From CAYWEP01 sp964608945 (GTDB lineage: Bacteria; Patescibacteriota; Microgenomatia; Levybacterales; UBA12049): 7,925 nucleotides of DNA. The stretch is from NCBI GenBank assembly GCA_964608945.1, contig CAZSQB010000047.1:1-7925 (forward strand), read 5' to 3'. Under the pieces are notes generated by a model. The model was given only the letters and a program-made list of their open reading frames with translations. It was not told the DNA's origin and ran no database searches. This document shows, one piece after another, positions 1-6,072 of the stretch. The position numbers and the translations under genes are program-made. How positions within the stretch are numbered: position 1 is the stretch's first letter; the number at the start of each line of letters is the position of its first letter.

Positions 1-168
1 TTGGAAGATGTTCCAGCAGAAGTGATTAATGATCTGAAGTTCAAGTTTGTCGAGCACATGGATGAAGTCCTACCGATCGTCTTGACCAAACCTTTACCTA
101 AAGCGAAGAAAGAATCTATTGAAGGCCCCCGCCCAATGGTGCACACTCCCCCGTACCCAGCAGACTGA
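1..168 (+). CDS. lon: Lon protease, C-terminal end (partial, 5' end outside window)
   Basis: The reading frame is open from the first base and stops with TGA at 166-168, giving 55 residues. The opening LEDVPAEVINDLKFKFVEHM followed by DEVLPIVL matches the last conserved stretch of the Lon protease domain, where an 'L(E/D)D(I/V)P..V...L.F.FV..MDEVL..AL' pattern precedes the variable tail. Lon is an ATP-dependent cytosolic serine protease (Ser-Lys dyad) that degrades misfolded and regulatory proteins; its AAA+ module and catalytic dyad lie upstream of the window and cannot be checked. The remaining tail (about 25 residues, Lys then Pro rich, ending PPYPAD) is longer than in enterobacterial Lon and its codons are richer in C than the genes that follow. 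No clear hairpin-plus-T-run terminator follows. Family assignment is from memory of the family pattern. Confidence 0.85.
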   Translation: MEDVPAEVINDLKFKFVEHMDEVLPIVLTKPLPKAKKESIEGPRPMVHTPPYPAD

Positions 169-370
169 TTTTCTTACACTCCTCCTCACGAACTCTTCTA
201 TATCAGCCTCTTTTTATACATCTTTTGAGCACAATCTGTCTAGCTTGACACGAACAGTTGCAAAGGTCTACTCTGAGTAAGAATCCAGTAAGATACGGGT
301 TAAAAACTTGTAATTCCTGCCCTATGTCTCTACTGAAACCGTCAATATTACAGCCATTATCCTATACAGT

Positions 371-399
371 TTCAAATATATTCACTCTTACCATACAAT
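371..399 (+). promoter_or_regulatory. Putative sigma70-type promoter for the 426-872 gene
   Basis: TTCAAA (371-376) and TACAAT (394-399) are separated by 17 bp. The -10 is 5/6 and the -35 4/6 against consensus. A GGAG Shine-Dalgarno sequence (416-419) lies 6 bases before the ATG at 426, so this gene has a conventional short leader. Seen by eye only. Confidence 0.45.
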
Positions 400-425
400 T
401 TGGTAAAAAGCGAACGGAGATTACT

Positions 426-872
426 ATGAGTATTTTTGGCCCGATCGTCAACACGAGAAGTATTCCCCAAACGTACAGCATGCTCAACACGTCACTTCCC
501 CAGATATTTCTTTCAAAATGCTTTAACGATGACAAGCTGCCGTTTGCAAAGGAAGTGCTGCGCACGGAAATCGGACATCTTTTCGAGCATATCTTGCTTG
601 AATATCTCTGTGATTATAAATTCACAAAAGGGTTTGACGATGTTGTTTTCAGTGGTGTGACAAATTGGAATTGGAAGAAGGATCCTCACGGAACCTTCCA
701 TATCAGGGTTAACTCAGGCTATGAGGATATTGATATTTTTCAAAAGGCGCTTGAGAGGACGATAGCACTCGTGAGTTTGATTATGAACAATAATAGTGTG
801 TTGCAATTGCCACCTATGTTGCATCCAGCATTTAACTCTGCTCCTAGAAATGAACAGAAAATAAGTATCTAA
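426..872 (+). CDS. Small protein resembling the cyanophycin synthetase N-terminal domain
   Basis: I chose ATG 426 over the longer in-frame start at 258 because GGAG (416-419) sits 6 bases upstream and the 56 residues before it look non-coding. The 148-residue product has TEIGHLFEHILLEYL at residues 47-61, resembling the 'GH..EH..LEL' helix of the N-terminal domain of cyanophycin synthetases. A segment GVTNWNWKKDPHGTFHIRV (78-96) follows, then an acidic stretch and an amphipathic helix (about 102-121), the same order as the 'RxTxxPGxYxVxxEY...A' region of that domain. It carries no ATP-grasp or Mur-ligase domain, so it cannot make cyanophycin alone. In cyanophycin synthetase the N-terminal region helps recruit the growing polymer; a related binding role here is inference. 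There is no signal peptide or membrane segment. It is followed at 65 bases by the GT-C gene, which has its own promoter. An unrelated hypothetical protein remains possible. Confidence 0.55.
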   Translation: MSIFGPIVNTRSIPQTYSMLNTSLPQIFLSKCFNDDKLPFAKEVLRTEIGHLFEHILLEYLCDYKFTKGFDDVVFSGVTNWNWKKDPHGTFHIRVNSGYEDIDIFQKALERTIALVSLIMNNNSVLQLPPMLHPAFNSAPRNEQKISI

Positions 873-876
873 ATAT

Positions 877-915
877 CTTCTTAGTCTTTTCTATACCTAG
901 ATTGACACTAAGAAG
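877..915. repeat. 9-bp perfect inverted repeat in the intergenic gap
   Basis: CTTCTTAGT (877-885) is the exact reverse complement of ACTAAGAAG (907-915), with a 21-base loop. There is no T-run after the right arm, so it is not a standard terminator. The right arm overlaps the -35 box of the next gene by one base, so it could be an operator or a read-through control structure. Confidence 0.6.
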
Positions 916-930
916 CGTATCGATTATGCT
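902..930 (+). promoter_or_regulatory. Promoter TTGACA-N17-TATGCT, apparently giving a leaderless transcript
   Basis: A perfect -35 (TTGACA, 902-907) is followed after exactly 17 bp by TATGCT (925-930, 4/6 of consensus). Transcription starting about 7 bases past the -10 would begin at or next to the GTG at 937, leaving no room for a Shine-Dalgarno sequence. No such sequence is visible before 937, which fits. Confidence 0.6.
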
Positions 931-936
931 CATGCT

Positions 937-2637
937 GTGATTCGCACACGGACATGCATCCTTCTTATTGTTTTTATTGGATTGCTGCTTTATGCAAACC
1001 TCATGGTTAATGGTTTTGTCGCAGATGATTTTTACCAAATCATCAATAACACACTGGTTCATTCGCTCTCAAACACCATGCAATTTTTTACTGGGAGCAC
1101 ATATGAGAGCGGTGGCGCAGATAGATTAGTCGGCATTTTCTATCGGCCAATCATGCTTTTTTTCTATGCCTTGATCTATGCGCTTTTTGGGTTACATCCC
1201 ACTCCCTATCATATATTTCAGCTTTTCGTACATATAGTAAATGCAGTTCTTCTTTTTCTCTTCTTTAGAAAATTCTTTCCCCGGACTGTAAGCTTTGTCG
1301 CAAGTCTTATGTTCCTTATTCACCCAATCAACAACGAAGCAGTAGTTTTTATAGCAAATTTTCAGGAGGTATTATTTTTCTTTTTTGGCATGAATGCGCT
1401 TTTATTTGTGACACAAAAAAAGACTACTCCAAGAACATATCTTCTAATCAGCATATTACTTTTGTTGTCTGTCCTCTCCAAAGAAACCGGAATACTCTTT
1501 TTCTTTATCGTACTTTTTCTTCATTATGTGTATTACAAAAGACGAGGAAAGACTTTCCTCTTTTTTACGTTTGCTGCTTTCGCATTTTATGTCTTTTTAC
1601 GCTATGGTGTCGGGAAAATGTTCCTTGCCCAAACAGCAGTTGCTCCGATAACCAACGCGCCATTTATTATTAAGGCCTTAAATGTTCCTTATATCATCTT
1701 TACCTATCTCACAACGTTTTTCTTTCCAAAAGATCTTGTGACCAATAATTTTTGGATTGTGCGGGGAATAACGGTGCAAGATTTTGTTATCCCACTTGTT
1801 GTTGATCTAATGGTTTTACTTTTGATGGTGTTTTTAGGTTTTTTGACTTACAAAAAAAAGAAGCACTTTCTTGTCTTTCTTCTATTCTTTATTTGGTTTG
1901 CGATAGGAATTGGGGTACATATTCATATTATTCCGCTTGATGCGACCCTCGCAGACAGATGGTTTTATTTCCCAATCGTTGGCCTTATCGGTCTTGGTGC
2001 AACTGCGTATATGCAGTGGGCTACTAACATTACAAAAAAACTGACTATTGGTGTCTGCATTGTTATTCTCATTCTTATTGGCATCCGTACATTTGTCAGG
2101 ACGCCAAATTGGAAGGATGGATTGACGCTGACAAGTCATGACATCAAGGTAGCGCGAAAAAATTTCTTGTTGGATAATGCTCATGGAACAGAACTAATAT
2201 TAGTTGGGCGGTATAAAGAAGCAAAACCATATGTCGTATCTTCAGTAAATGAATATCCCTATTATGCGAATCTCAATAATCTTGGGATTATTTACACTGC
2301 TGAGAAAAATAAAAAAATGGCAAAGAAATATCTTTTGCAGGCCGTAACACAAAGTCAGAATTATCGCGTGTATGAAAACTATGCCAAATTTCTTCTTGTG
2401 TATGATAATGAGAAAGAAGCAAGAGGCTTTGCGCAAAAAGCACTGACTGTCCTGCCGAAAAACCCAATACTCTGGCGCGTTCTTGCACAGTCATCCTATC
2501 TTTTGAAAGATTATAAAAGAGCAAAAGACGCGGCAAAAATGGCATATTTGATTTCGCCAACAGAGGAGAATAAAAAATTATTTGACCTTTTGAACGAGAA
2601 TAAACCGATTTCAGTTACGCAGCGTAAACTCAAGTAG
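937..2637 (+). CDS. Polytopic GT-C glycosyltransferase-like protein with C-terminal TPRs (TMTC-like)
   Basis: The start is GTG 937, supported by the promoter ending 6 bases upstream. The 566-residue product begins with a signal-anchor-like helix (residues 7-25) and then has an acidic pair in VADDF (28-32) in the first extracytoplasmic loop, the usual place for the catalytic or metal-binding acid of GT-C enzymes. Further signatures follow the TMTC order: FYRP (68-71), HPINNEAV (129-136), SKETG (181-185) and DRWFYFP (340-346, matching the family's 'ER.LY.P'). About ten or more hydrophobic helices span residues 70-385. After a linker (NWKDGLTL, 391-398) the C-terminal 150 residues form about four TPR-like helical pairs (for example NLNNLGIIY 446-454, VYENYAKFL 478-486). 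Family members use a lipid-linked sugar to glycosylate proteins, often by O-mannosylation; substrate and even activity are unproven here. It is likely in the cytoplasmic membrane. The gene is phenylalanine-rich and complete. Confidence 0.8.
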   Translation: MIRTRTCILLIVFIGLLLYANLMVNGFVADDFYQIINNTLVHSLSNTMQFFTGSTYESGGADRLVGIFYRPIMLFFYALIYALFGLHPTPYHIFQLFVHIVNAVLLFLFFRKFFPRTVSFVASLMFLIHPINNEAVVFIANFQEVLFFFFGMNALLFVTQKKTTPRTYLLISILLLLSVLSKETGILFFFIVLFLHYVYYKRRGKTFLFFTFAAFAFYVFLRYGVGKMFLAQTAVAPITNAPFIIKALNVPYIIFTYLTTFFFPKDLVTNNFWIVRGITVQDFVIPLVVDLMVLLLMVFLGFLTYKKKKHFLVFLLFFIWFAIGIGVHIHIIPLDATLADRWFYFPIVGLIGLGATAYMQWATNITKKLTIGVCIVILILIGIRTFVRTPNWKDGLTLTSHDIKVARKNFLLDNAHGTELILVGRYKEAKPYVVSSVNEYPYYANLNNLGIIYTAEKNKKMAKKYLLQAVTQSQNYRVYENYAKFLLVYDNEKEARGFAQKALTVLPKNPILWRVLAQSSYLLKDYKRAKDAAKMAYLISPTEENKKLFDLLNENKPISVTQRKLK

Positions 2638-2650
2638 AGGCGGCAGGTTT

Positions 2651-3040
2651 TTAAGCTAAGAGAACGTTGTAGCTTGTCACTCCGAATTTGAAAAGCCCTT
2701 CCTGATACGTGTCCCATTGTGTATTTGTGGTCATGAAATGGGGGGTGATATGGAAGAGGGCTTCGGAAATTATGACGAGTGGGAGGCCAGCCCAACGCAT
2801 CAGTTTCATATGGCGAGATGATTTCATGACTCTGTCTGTCATATTGTAGTTAGTTACATTCTCAAAACCTACTTCTTTCATGACTTGGCCGACTTCGTCT
2901 GCCGACCAAAAATCATTGAACACTTCGGCGTTTTGCAGCAGTGGCGATGCCTTTTCTTTTAGTTCCCCAGAGCGCACCGAAATTAAGTCTGTAAAATAGT
3001 TCCCCGAACATGCAAAACCCGATAAGATATATTCACGGAG
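2651..3040 (-). pseudogene. C-terminal remnant of a SAM-dependent methyltransferase
   Basis: The minus-strand frame runs from 3040 down to the TAA at 2653-2651. Nearest upstream is a stop (3043-3041), and no ATG, GTG or TTG occurs until GTG at 2977. The stretch before that GTG (LREYILSGFACSGNYFTDLI) looks coding and joins smoothly to what follows. FNDFWSADEVGQVMKEVGFE followed by NVTNYNMTDRVMKSSRHMKL, and an end of GVTSYNVLLA, match the tail of class I (type 11) methyltransferases. The SAM-binding Rossmann half with its GxGxG motif is absent, so it should be inactive. A 108-residue product from GTG 2977 is possible but I judge it a 5'-truncated fossil. It converges on the GT-C gene, 13 bases from its stop. 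Confidence 0.65.
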
Positions 3041-3046
3041 TCATTG

Positions 3047-3125
3047 TATAATAATACTTATGAGATTTCTTGTCTTCGGTCCTTGACAGTTTTATCCCAG
3101 AAACCGTAATGAAGACCGTTTTCTG
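3047..3125 (+). other. Orphan -10 box and short broken reading frame
   Basis: A perfect TATAAT (3047-3052) lies 7 bases before an ATG at 3060 whose frame reads MRFLVFGP and then meets TGA (3084-3086). The frame continues afterwards as QFYPRNRNEDRFLIDK. No good -35 is seen. It may be a decayed gene start between the methyltransferase remnant and the toxin-antitoxin promoter. I cannot name the family, and TGA is a stop elsewhere in the window. Confidence 0.2.
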
Positions 3126-3126
3126 A

Positions 3127-3156
3127 TTGACAAAGTATGTATACATGTCATACAAT
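3127..3156 (+). promoter_or_regulatory. Toxin-antitoxin promoter with embedded palindromic operator
   Basis: TTGACA (3127-3132), 18 bp, then TACAAT (3151-3156) make a strong sigma70-type promoter. The spacer holds a 10-bp perfect palindrome ATGTATACAT (3137-3146), and GTATG (3135-3139) pairs with CATAC (3149-3153). Ribbon-helix-helix antitoxins typically bind such short inverted repeats to repress their own operon, so autoregulation is a reasonable inference. The predicted start site (about 3163) is only a few bases from ATG 3166. Confidence 0.7.
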
Positions 3157-3165
3157 AATTGCCAT

Positions 3166-3459
3166 ATGGCGACGGTGAATATTTCAATCCCCAAAGAAAT
3201 GCATGAGGATATGAAGAGACTGTTGAAGAAGGGTAGATATTCTTCAATCAGTGAGCTAGTTCGTGACGGACTTCGCAGAATATTAGATAAGGAGGAAGAG
3301 ATAACTGAAAACGGTTTTACGCGAGAGTTTGAAGAGGCTGTCCTGCGATCTGAAGCAGAGCCAAGAAATAAAGATTTAGTTTGGGAAACAGATGAGGATG
3401 TAGATAAATACTTTAATGAGTTAGATAAAAAAATAAAAAAGAAGCATGCTAAAGATTGA
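3166..3459 (+). CDS. Ribbon-helix-helix antitoxin (CopG/ParD-like)
   Basis: This is the antitoxin of a type II toxin-antitoxin pair: it should bind and neutralise the toxin encoded just downstream and repress the operon. ATG 3166 was chosen because it follows the promoter directly and opens with the RHH beta strand ATVNISIPKEMHEDMKRLL (residues 2-20). The helix-turn-helix-like part YSSISELVRDGLRRIL (25-40) is typical of the family. The C-terminal half (about 43-97) is highly charged, with an acidic middle and a lysine-rich end, as expected of the flexible segment that wraps the toxin. ATG 3145 is an in-frame alternative, but it lies inside the promoter and would add seven unlikely residues. 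No Shine-Dalgarno is visible. The last 14 bases overlap the toxin gene, which favours coupled translation. Confidence 0.82.
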   Translation: MATVNISIPKEMHEDMKRLLKKGRYSSISELVRDGLRRILDKEEEITENGFTREFEEAVLRSEAEPRNKDLVWETDEDVDKYFNELDKKIKKKHAKD

Positions 3460-3724
3460 GCTAACAGGACAGTACGAAAGCATGTTGGTAGTTTTGTATA
3501 AAGAAGATGTAAGATTACGGAAAGTAATTAGAGAAAAAGTAAAATTGTTTAGGAGAAATCCTCATGATACTCGACTTCGGAATCACCCTCTAGCCAAAAG
3601 GCTCAGGGATAGATGGGCTTTCAGTGTTACTTCTGATATTCGAATTATTTATAGATGGATAGGGAGGAATGTTGTGCGTTTCCTTGCTATCAGGCCGCAT
3701 AAGAAAGTTTACAAAAAATCCTAA
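3446..3724 (+). CDS. RelE/YafQ-family mRNA interferase toxin
   Basis: The 92-residue product has the layout of the RelE/ParE superfamily as seen in YafQ-like toxins: KLFRRNPHDTRLRNHPLAKR (residues 33-52), then W57, the beta strands SVTSDIRIIYRW (60-71), and a C-terminal VRFLAIRPHKKVY (77-89). Members of this subgroup cut mRNA at the ribosome, using basic and histidine residues near the C-terminus; H85 and the Arg cluster are candidates. ParE-type gyrase inhibition is the other fold-mate possibility but the 'NPxDxRLRNHxL' block favours RelE/YafQ. ATG 3446 lies inside the antitoxin gene (14-base overlap), the standard antitoxin-first order. The gene appears intact, so this pair is probably functional. 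Confidence 0.83.
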   Translation: MLKIELTGQYESMLVVLYKEDVRLRKVIREKVKLFRRNPHDTRLRNHPLAKRLRDRWAFSVTSDIRIIYRWIGRNVVRFLAIRPHKKVYKKS

Positions 3725-3865
3725 ACATTCCATAAAGCATTTGTTATACCAGAGTATTATTCAAAGAAAATTATTCAGATGCGGGGGAGTGTGGGAAGAG
3801 GATGGACTGAGAAGTTGCCTGAGATTTTAGAGAAATACAAAGAGGTATGGGATTTGACACTCTGA
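3725..3865 (+). pseudogene. N-terminal remnant of an aminoglycoside (streptomycin-type) phosphotransferase
   Basis: Directly after the toxin stop, in the same frame, the sequence reads as sensible protein for 46 codons up to TGA 3863-3865: AFVIPEYYSKKIIQMRG, then GWTEKLPEILEKYKEVWDLT. This resembles the start of APH(6)/streptomycin-kinase-like phosphotransferases (PF04655), where 'W...LP.l......W.L.L' precedes the ATP-binding lobe. All catalytic motifs are missing and the only ATG (3779) lies in the middle. I read it as a gene stump left by a deletion, with the toxin-antitoxin pair placed just upstream. The family call rests on about 40 residues and could be wrong. Confidence 0.45.
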
Positions 3866-4062
3866 CTGCGCTGACACGCGGAGCAGTAAGCTTCAAGATT
3901 GTTTTACACCTGGTGTTTCACACCTGGGAGGTGGTTTAGCTACAGCACCTAGGGAAAAATATAATTTTTTTCACACTTTTCTCAAACCTGTGATCACCGT
4001 TTTAGGATTAGAAAAACTACTCGTTTGTTTATGAGTGTGTTACTATTAGGGTATTGTCAGAT
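3866..4062. other. Non-coding gap with clustered CACCT/AGGTG inverted repeats
   Basis: No credible gene is seen. ACAC-CTG-GTGT (3906-3916), CACCT-GGG-AGGTG (3921-3933) and AGGTG...CACCT (3929-3950) are overlapping hairpins; the last two share the AGGTG arm and cannot form together. A run of seven T (3965-3971) lies 15 bases beyond, too far for a standard terminator but possible for a weak one. The mutually exclusive pairing is reminiscent of a leader or attenuator for the membrane gene at 4063. I matched no riboswitch class. Confidence 0.4.
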
Positions 4063-4320
4063 ATGAATCTGTTTATTTGGCTTGTAATTGGGATCTTATT
4101 TATCTTAGCAGGTTACATGGGAGTTAAAAAAAGAAAGTTTGCGGTATCTGCAGGAGACTACATTCCGTTTAGTCTAAAGGATATTGAGATGTTAAAGAAA
4201 AAAAAGTTTCGCTTTTTTCAGCTATATCACTATGAAGGTATACCGGCCATAATTTTTGGTTATTTCTTTCTGATTGTAGGAATCTCTATTGTGATTATCG
4301 CACTTATCAATTATCTTTAA
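4063..4320 (+). CDS. Small two-helix membrane protein of unknown function
   Basis: I chose ATG 4063 over TTG 4054. The product has 85 residues with two hydrophobic helices, about 3-20 (LFIWLVIGILFILAGYMG) and 60-84 (IPAIIFGYFFLIVGISIVII). Between them is a basic loop containing KKRK (22-25) and a lysine run KKKK (45-48), so by the positive-inside rule both ends should face out and the loop should face the cytoplasm. I do not recognise the family. It stands alone between the toxin-antitoxin region and the minus-strand array, convergent with the PIN gene. No clear promoter or Shine-Dalgarno was found; the hairpin cluster upstream may be its leader. Confidence 0.6.
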   Translation: MNLFIWLVIGILFILAGYMGVKKRKFAVSAGDYIPFSLKDIEMLKKKKFRFFQLYHYEGIPAIIFGYFFLIVGISIVIIALINYL

Positions 4321-4325
4321 CTTTG

Positions 4326-4400
4326 TAGCCCACGGGACCTCTATTTGAACCGCTGTCAGCATGAGTAGATAACCTCATAGACAAGTATATTAAGATTAGC
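4326..4400. repeat. R element copy 1, with CCCACGGGA tRNA-end-like core
   Basis: About 75 bp that align by eye with 6073-6147. Shared blocks are CCCACGG-like (4329-4337), CTCTATTT (4339-4346), AACCGCT (4348-4354), GATAA (4368-4372) and GATTA (4394-4398), at the same spacing to within one base. It lies downstream of, and touches, the PIN 3' end. CCCACGGGA also occurs in the tRNA-Glu 3' end at 7889-7897. Confidence 0.55.
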
Positions 4401-4832
4401 TTTGTTGTTTAAGTATTTGGAGGAACTCGCTTGGAGTAACAAGATTAACCTCACGGTAAGAATCACCAACTTTTTGAAGCAATGGTCCATCTCCAGTTAC
4501 TAGGTAATCAGCTTTTGCGCTAACTGCTGTTGCAAGTATCAAATCATCCTCAATGTGAGTTGCAATATTATGTACAGTTTCAGTAATGATCACTGTTTTG
4601 CTTGAAATTGCAGGAGCGCTTGAATCCGGGATATTTCCTGAGGAGTCAGGTGAGTAGTAAAATATGGTTTGCGCAGTACCTCCTTCACTTCATCACGGAT
4701 ACTTTTAGAGGTAACAAGGATAAACATACCCTTTCGCCATAACCGAAGTATTGTACCTGGTATGCTGTCGGGATTGCGATACCCGAGAATACCGGAAGCA
4801 ATGCTATTCGCATCCAAAACTGCAGATATCAT
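4396..4832 (-). pseudogene. PIN-domain toxin gene split by a one-base frame change
   Basis: Two abutting frames together make one PIN-family (COG1569-like) toxin. The first (4832-4590, 80 residues) carries VLDANS with D7 and TSKSIRDEVKEVLRKP with E48. The second (4593-4396, 65 residues) carries EDDLILATA (D16/D17), KADYLVTGD (D35) and VTPSEFLQIL. PIN RNases need all four acids, so the break divides the active site. The first frame ends ...QFQAKQ-stop, while the second frame just upstream of its GTG reads KTV; adding one A to the four-A run at 4596-4599 restores QFQAKTVIITETV. Stop and restart overlap as GTGA (4593-4590), so coupled translation of two halves is possible. The 5' end overlaps the antitoxin gene by four bases (ATGA, 4832-4829). 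Probably a decaying toxin; a sequencing error in the homopolymer is the main alternative. Confidence 0.75.
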
Positions 4833-5143
4833 AGAGTATTGCGGATAGTGGAAGATTTTCTACGGTTCTTTGATCGAACCTCACGTAACGCTTTACTAAC
4901 CTCTTGCTCAATCTCTTCGGGAGGTACATTTCTAAACTTCTCACCAATCTCATCAAGAACAGCAAAATTCCGCTCCCTTTGTTCTTCCAGCCTGGTAAAC
5001 CGCTCTAAGTCCTCAGCAGAGATAACTGCAGCCACAGGAATACCACTCTTCTCAACAACTATTCGAGTTTGATTACGGAACACCTTATTGAGTAATTGAC
5101 TCCATCGCTGTCTCACATCTGATGCTTTCATTACTTGTGTCAT
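4829..5143 (-). CDS. Phd/YefM-family antitoxin paired with the PIN toxin
   Basis: The 104-residue product begins MTQVMKASDVRQRWSQLLNK and continues RIVVEKSGIPVAAVISAEDL (27-46), the DNA-binding, dimerising domain of Phd/YefM antitoxins with its 'V....G.PVA.V.S..D' strand. The C-terminal part (50-104) is highly charged and helical, fitting a toxin-binding tail. It should repress its own operon and neutralise the PIN RNase. ATG 5143 has a Shine-Dalgarno-like GAGGTGAG about 6-9 bases upstream, unlike several neighbours. The stop overlaps the PIN start as ATGA, the usual antitoxin-first arrangement. The antitoxin is intact although the toxin is broken, a common state when a pair decays. Confidence 0.8.
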   Translation of the reverse strand: MTQVMKASDVRQRWSQLLNKVFRNQTRIVVEKSGIPVAAVISAEDLERFTRLEEQRERNFAVLDEIGEKFRNVPPEEIEQEVSKALREVRSKNRRKSSTIRNTL

Positions 5144-5182
5144 AGGTAGCTCACCTCATTTAGTATTGCCAACATTAAGTAC

Positions 5183-5211
5183 AGGATAGTACAAAATTGT
5201 ACGAAAGTCAA
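5183..5211 (-). promoter_or_regulatory. Promoter and GTAC-rich operator of the Phd/PIN operon
   Basis: On the minus strand TTGACT (5211-5206), 17 bp, TATCCT (5188-5183). The spacer contains a 14-base palindrome, GTACAAAATTGTAC (5189-5202), and a third GTACA half-site lies at 5179-5183. Repeated half-sites overlapping the promoter are what Phd-type antitoxins use for cooperative autorepression; the binding itself is inferred. Transcription would start near 5176, leaving a leader of about 33 bases. Confidence 0.65.
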
Positions 5212-5248
5212 TACTTTCAAGGTTTGAAGTCTCTTCGGGTCAAAGAGA

Positions 5249-5358
5249 TTTGAAGCTGATGAAGAAATACTGGGTTAAGAATATCGAACGCGATATTAAC
5301 CCGATATATCAAGCTATTCGTGATACTGCGGAAAGTTATGTTCCCTTCGGTGACCCAC
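5249..5358. repeat. A element copy 1, hairpin-rich, with a doubtful ORF across it
   Basis: About 110 bp aligning by eye with 7414-7525: shared TTTGAAGCT (5249-5257), CCCGATATA (5300-5308), GCTATTCGT (5313-5321), GGAA-7-TTCC hairpin (5330-5344) and GGTGACCCAC (5349-5358). A long hairpin lies inside: GGGTT (5272-5276) with AACCC (5298-5302), and AATATCG (5280-5286) with CGATATT (5291-5297) around a 4-base loop. A plus-strand frame of 81 codons (5250-5495) crosses it. It has no Shine-Dalgarno, and its translated A-part resembles the other copy's translation (NPIYQAIR versus SPIY-stop-AIR), so I do not call it a gene. 5359-5507 holds nothing else I can name. Confidence 0.55.
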
Positions 5359-5507
5359 TGCTTTCAGAATTGCCTTGTCCTTCCGTAGCTTTAGCGAAGG
5401 AGGAGAACCAGATTCAAGCTTCGCTGAGGCAGTGGAAATCAATTATTCAGCCTGAAGCTACTTCTTTTTCTTTCCTAGCGACCGCAGGGTATTAGAATCA
5501 TGAAAAC

Positions 5508-6020
5508 TTATCTATTCTCAAAACTAATAAGAGGAGCGTTCAAGTCACAAGTTGTTTGTTGATCAGCTGGTTCGAGATTAAAAAGTATCTCCTCTGCTCT
5601 TCTGAATACTTCAGGAGTTAAGTGCGCTTGGGCCATATGTCGTGCCTTTACGGTTATTCCTTGGGTCATCCCAGTTAGTGCATCAAAAATACCCAATATA
5701 TGGCTTTCATCAAATGCGACATCTCTTTGCCTTCCCGTTCCAAGCTTTGGGATTTCCCAATATTCTTCGCTTTCTATACGAGCTGCTTCCTTTGCTTGTC
5801 TGACTGTCGTATAAGCATGCATTCTGCCATAGTGTAGCGCCGATTTCGCATGTTTTACATTCGGATCAATCAAGGGTGTTCCATGTAATTCTTCAACTGC
5901 ACAAGCAATTGCGTTCGCAATATTTTTCATGGTAAAAGACGTCGGAGAGGTTACTTGTGTCTCAGAGGGGGTGACTCCTTGGGTAAATCTTCCTTGATCG
6001 ATATTTTCAATTCCACCCAT
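5508..6020 (-). CDS. Unrecognised 170-residue soluble protein
   Basis: The frame runs from ATG 6020 to TAA 5510-5508. I do not recognise the family. The first 30 residues are Thr/Ser/Gln/Gly-rich and probably disordered. Residues 31-48 (MKNIANAIACAVEELHGT) look like a helix, M31 being an alternative start. The middle has HAKSALHYGRMHAYTTVRQA (57-76), several His, Arg and Glu, and REDVAFDESHILGIF-like sequence near 99-112. Then KARHMAQAHLTPEVFRRAEE (125-144) looks helical. There is no membrane segment or signal peptide. The start is supported by a promoter whose -10 lies 11 bases before ATG 6020, without a Shine-Dalgarno. It lies between the toxin-antitoxin operon and Fic, all in one orientation, so accessory cargo is likely but no function is claimed. 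Confidence 0.6.
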   Translation of the reverse strand: MGGIENIDQGRFTQGVTPSETQVTSPTSFTMKNIANAIACAVEELHGTPLIDPNVKHAKSALHYGRMHAYTTVRQAKEAARIESEEYWEIPKLGTGRQRDVAFDESHILGIFDALTGMTQGITVKARHMAQAHLTPEVFRRAEEILFNLEPADQQTTCDLNAPLISFENR

Positions 6021-6031
6021 AATTATATGAA

Positions 6032-6060
6032 ATTATACCTTAGGCACAACGGATTGTAAA
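6032..6060 (-). promoter_or_regulatory. Promoter TTTACA-N17-TATAAT close to the start codon
   Basis: On the minus strand TTTACA (6060-6055), 17 bp, TATAAT (6037-6032, perfect). The ATG at 6020 follows after 11 bases, so the transcript would have a leader of about 5 bases. A second TATAAT (6027-6022) abuts the start codon. No Shine-Dalgarno is seen, consistent with near-leaderless translation. Confidence 0.6.
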
Positions 6061-6072
6061 TTCTTAGACAGT

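Noticed and set aside
258..425. Longer N-terminus for the 426-872 protein
   Set aside because: The Shine-Dalgarno GGAG fits ATG 426, and the added residues do not look like protein and overlap the promoter.
3060..3158. Possible use of TGA as a sense codon (FGP-TGA-QFYPRN)
   Set aside because: TGA serves as stop in lon, the Phd antitoxin and GIY-YIG in this window, so an alternative code is not supported.
3872..3884. CTGACACGCGG as a further tRNA-end scar
   Set aside because: Too many mismatches to the core, and it is not next to a gene 3' end in the array orientation.
5250..5495. 81-codon plus-strand ORF
   Set aside because: It covers the structured A element, has no Shine-Dalgarno, and the homologous frame in the second copy is interrupted by a stop. 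Kept only as a repeat.
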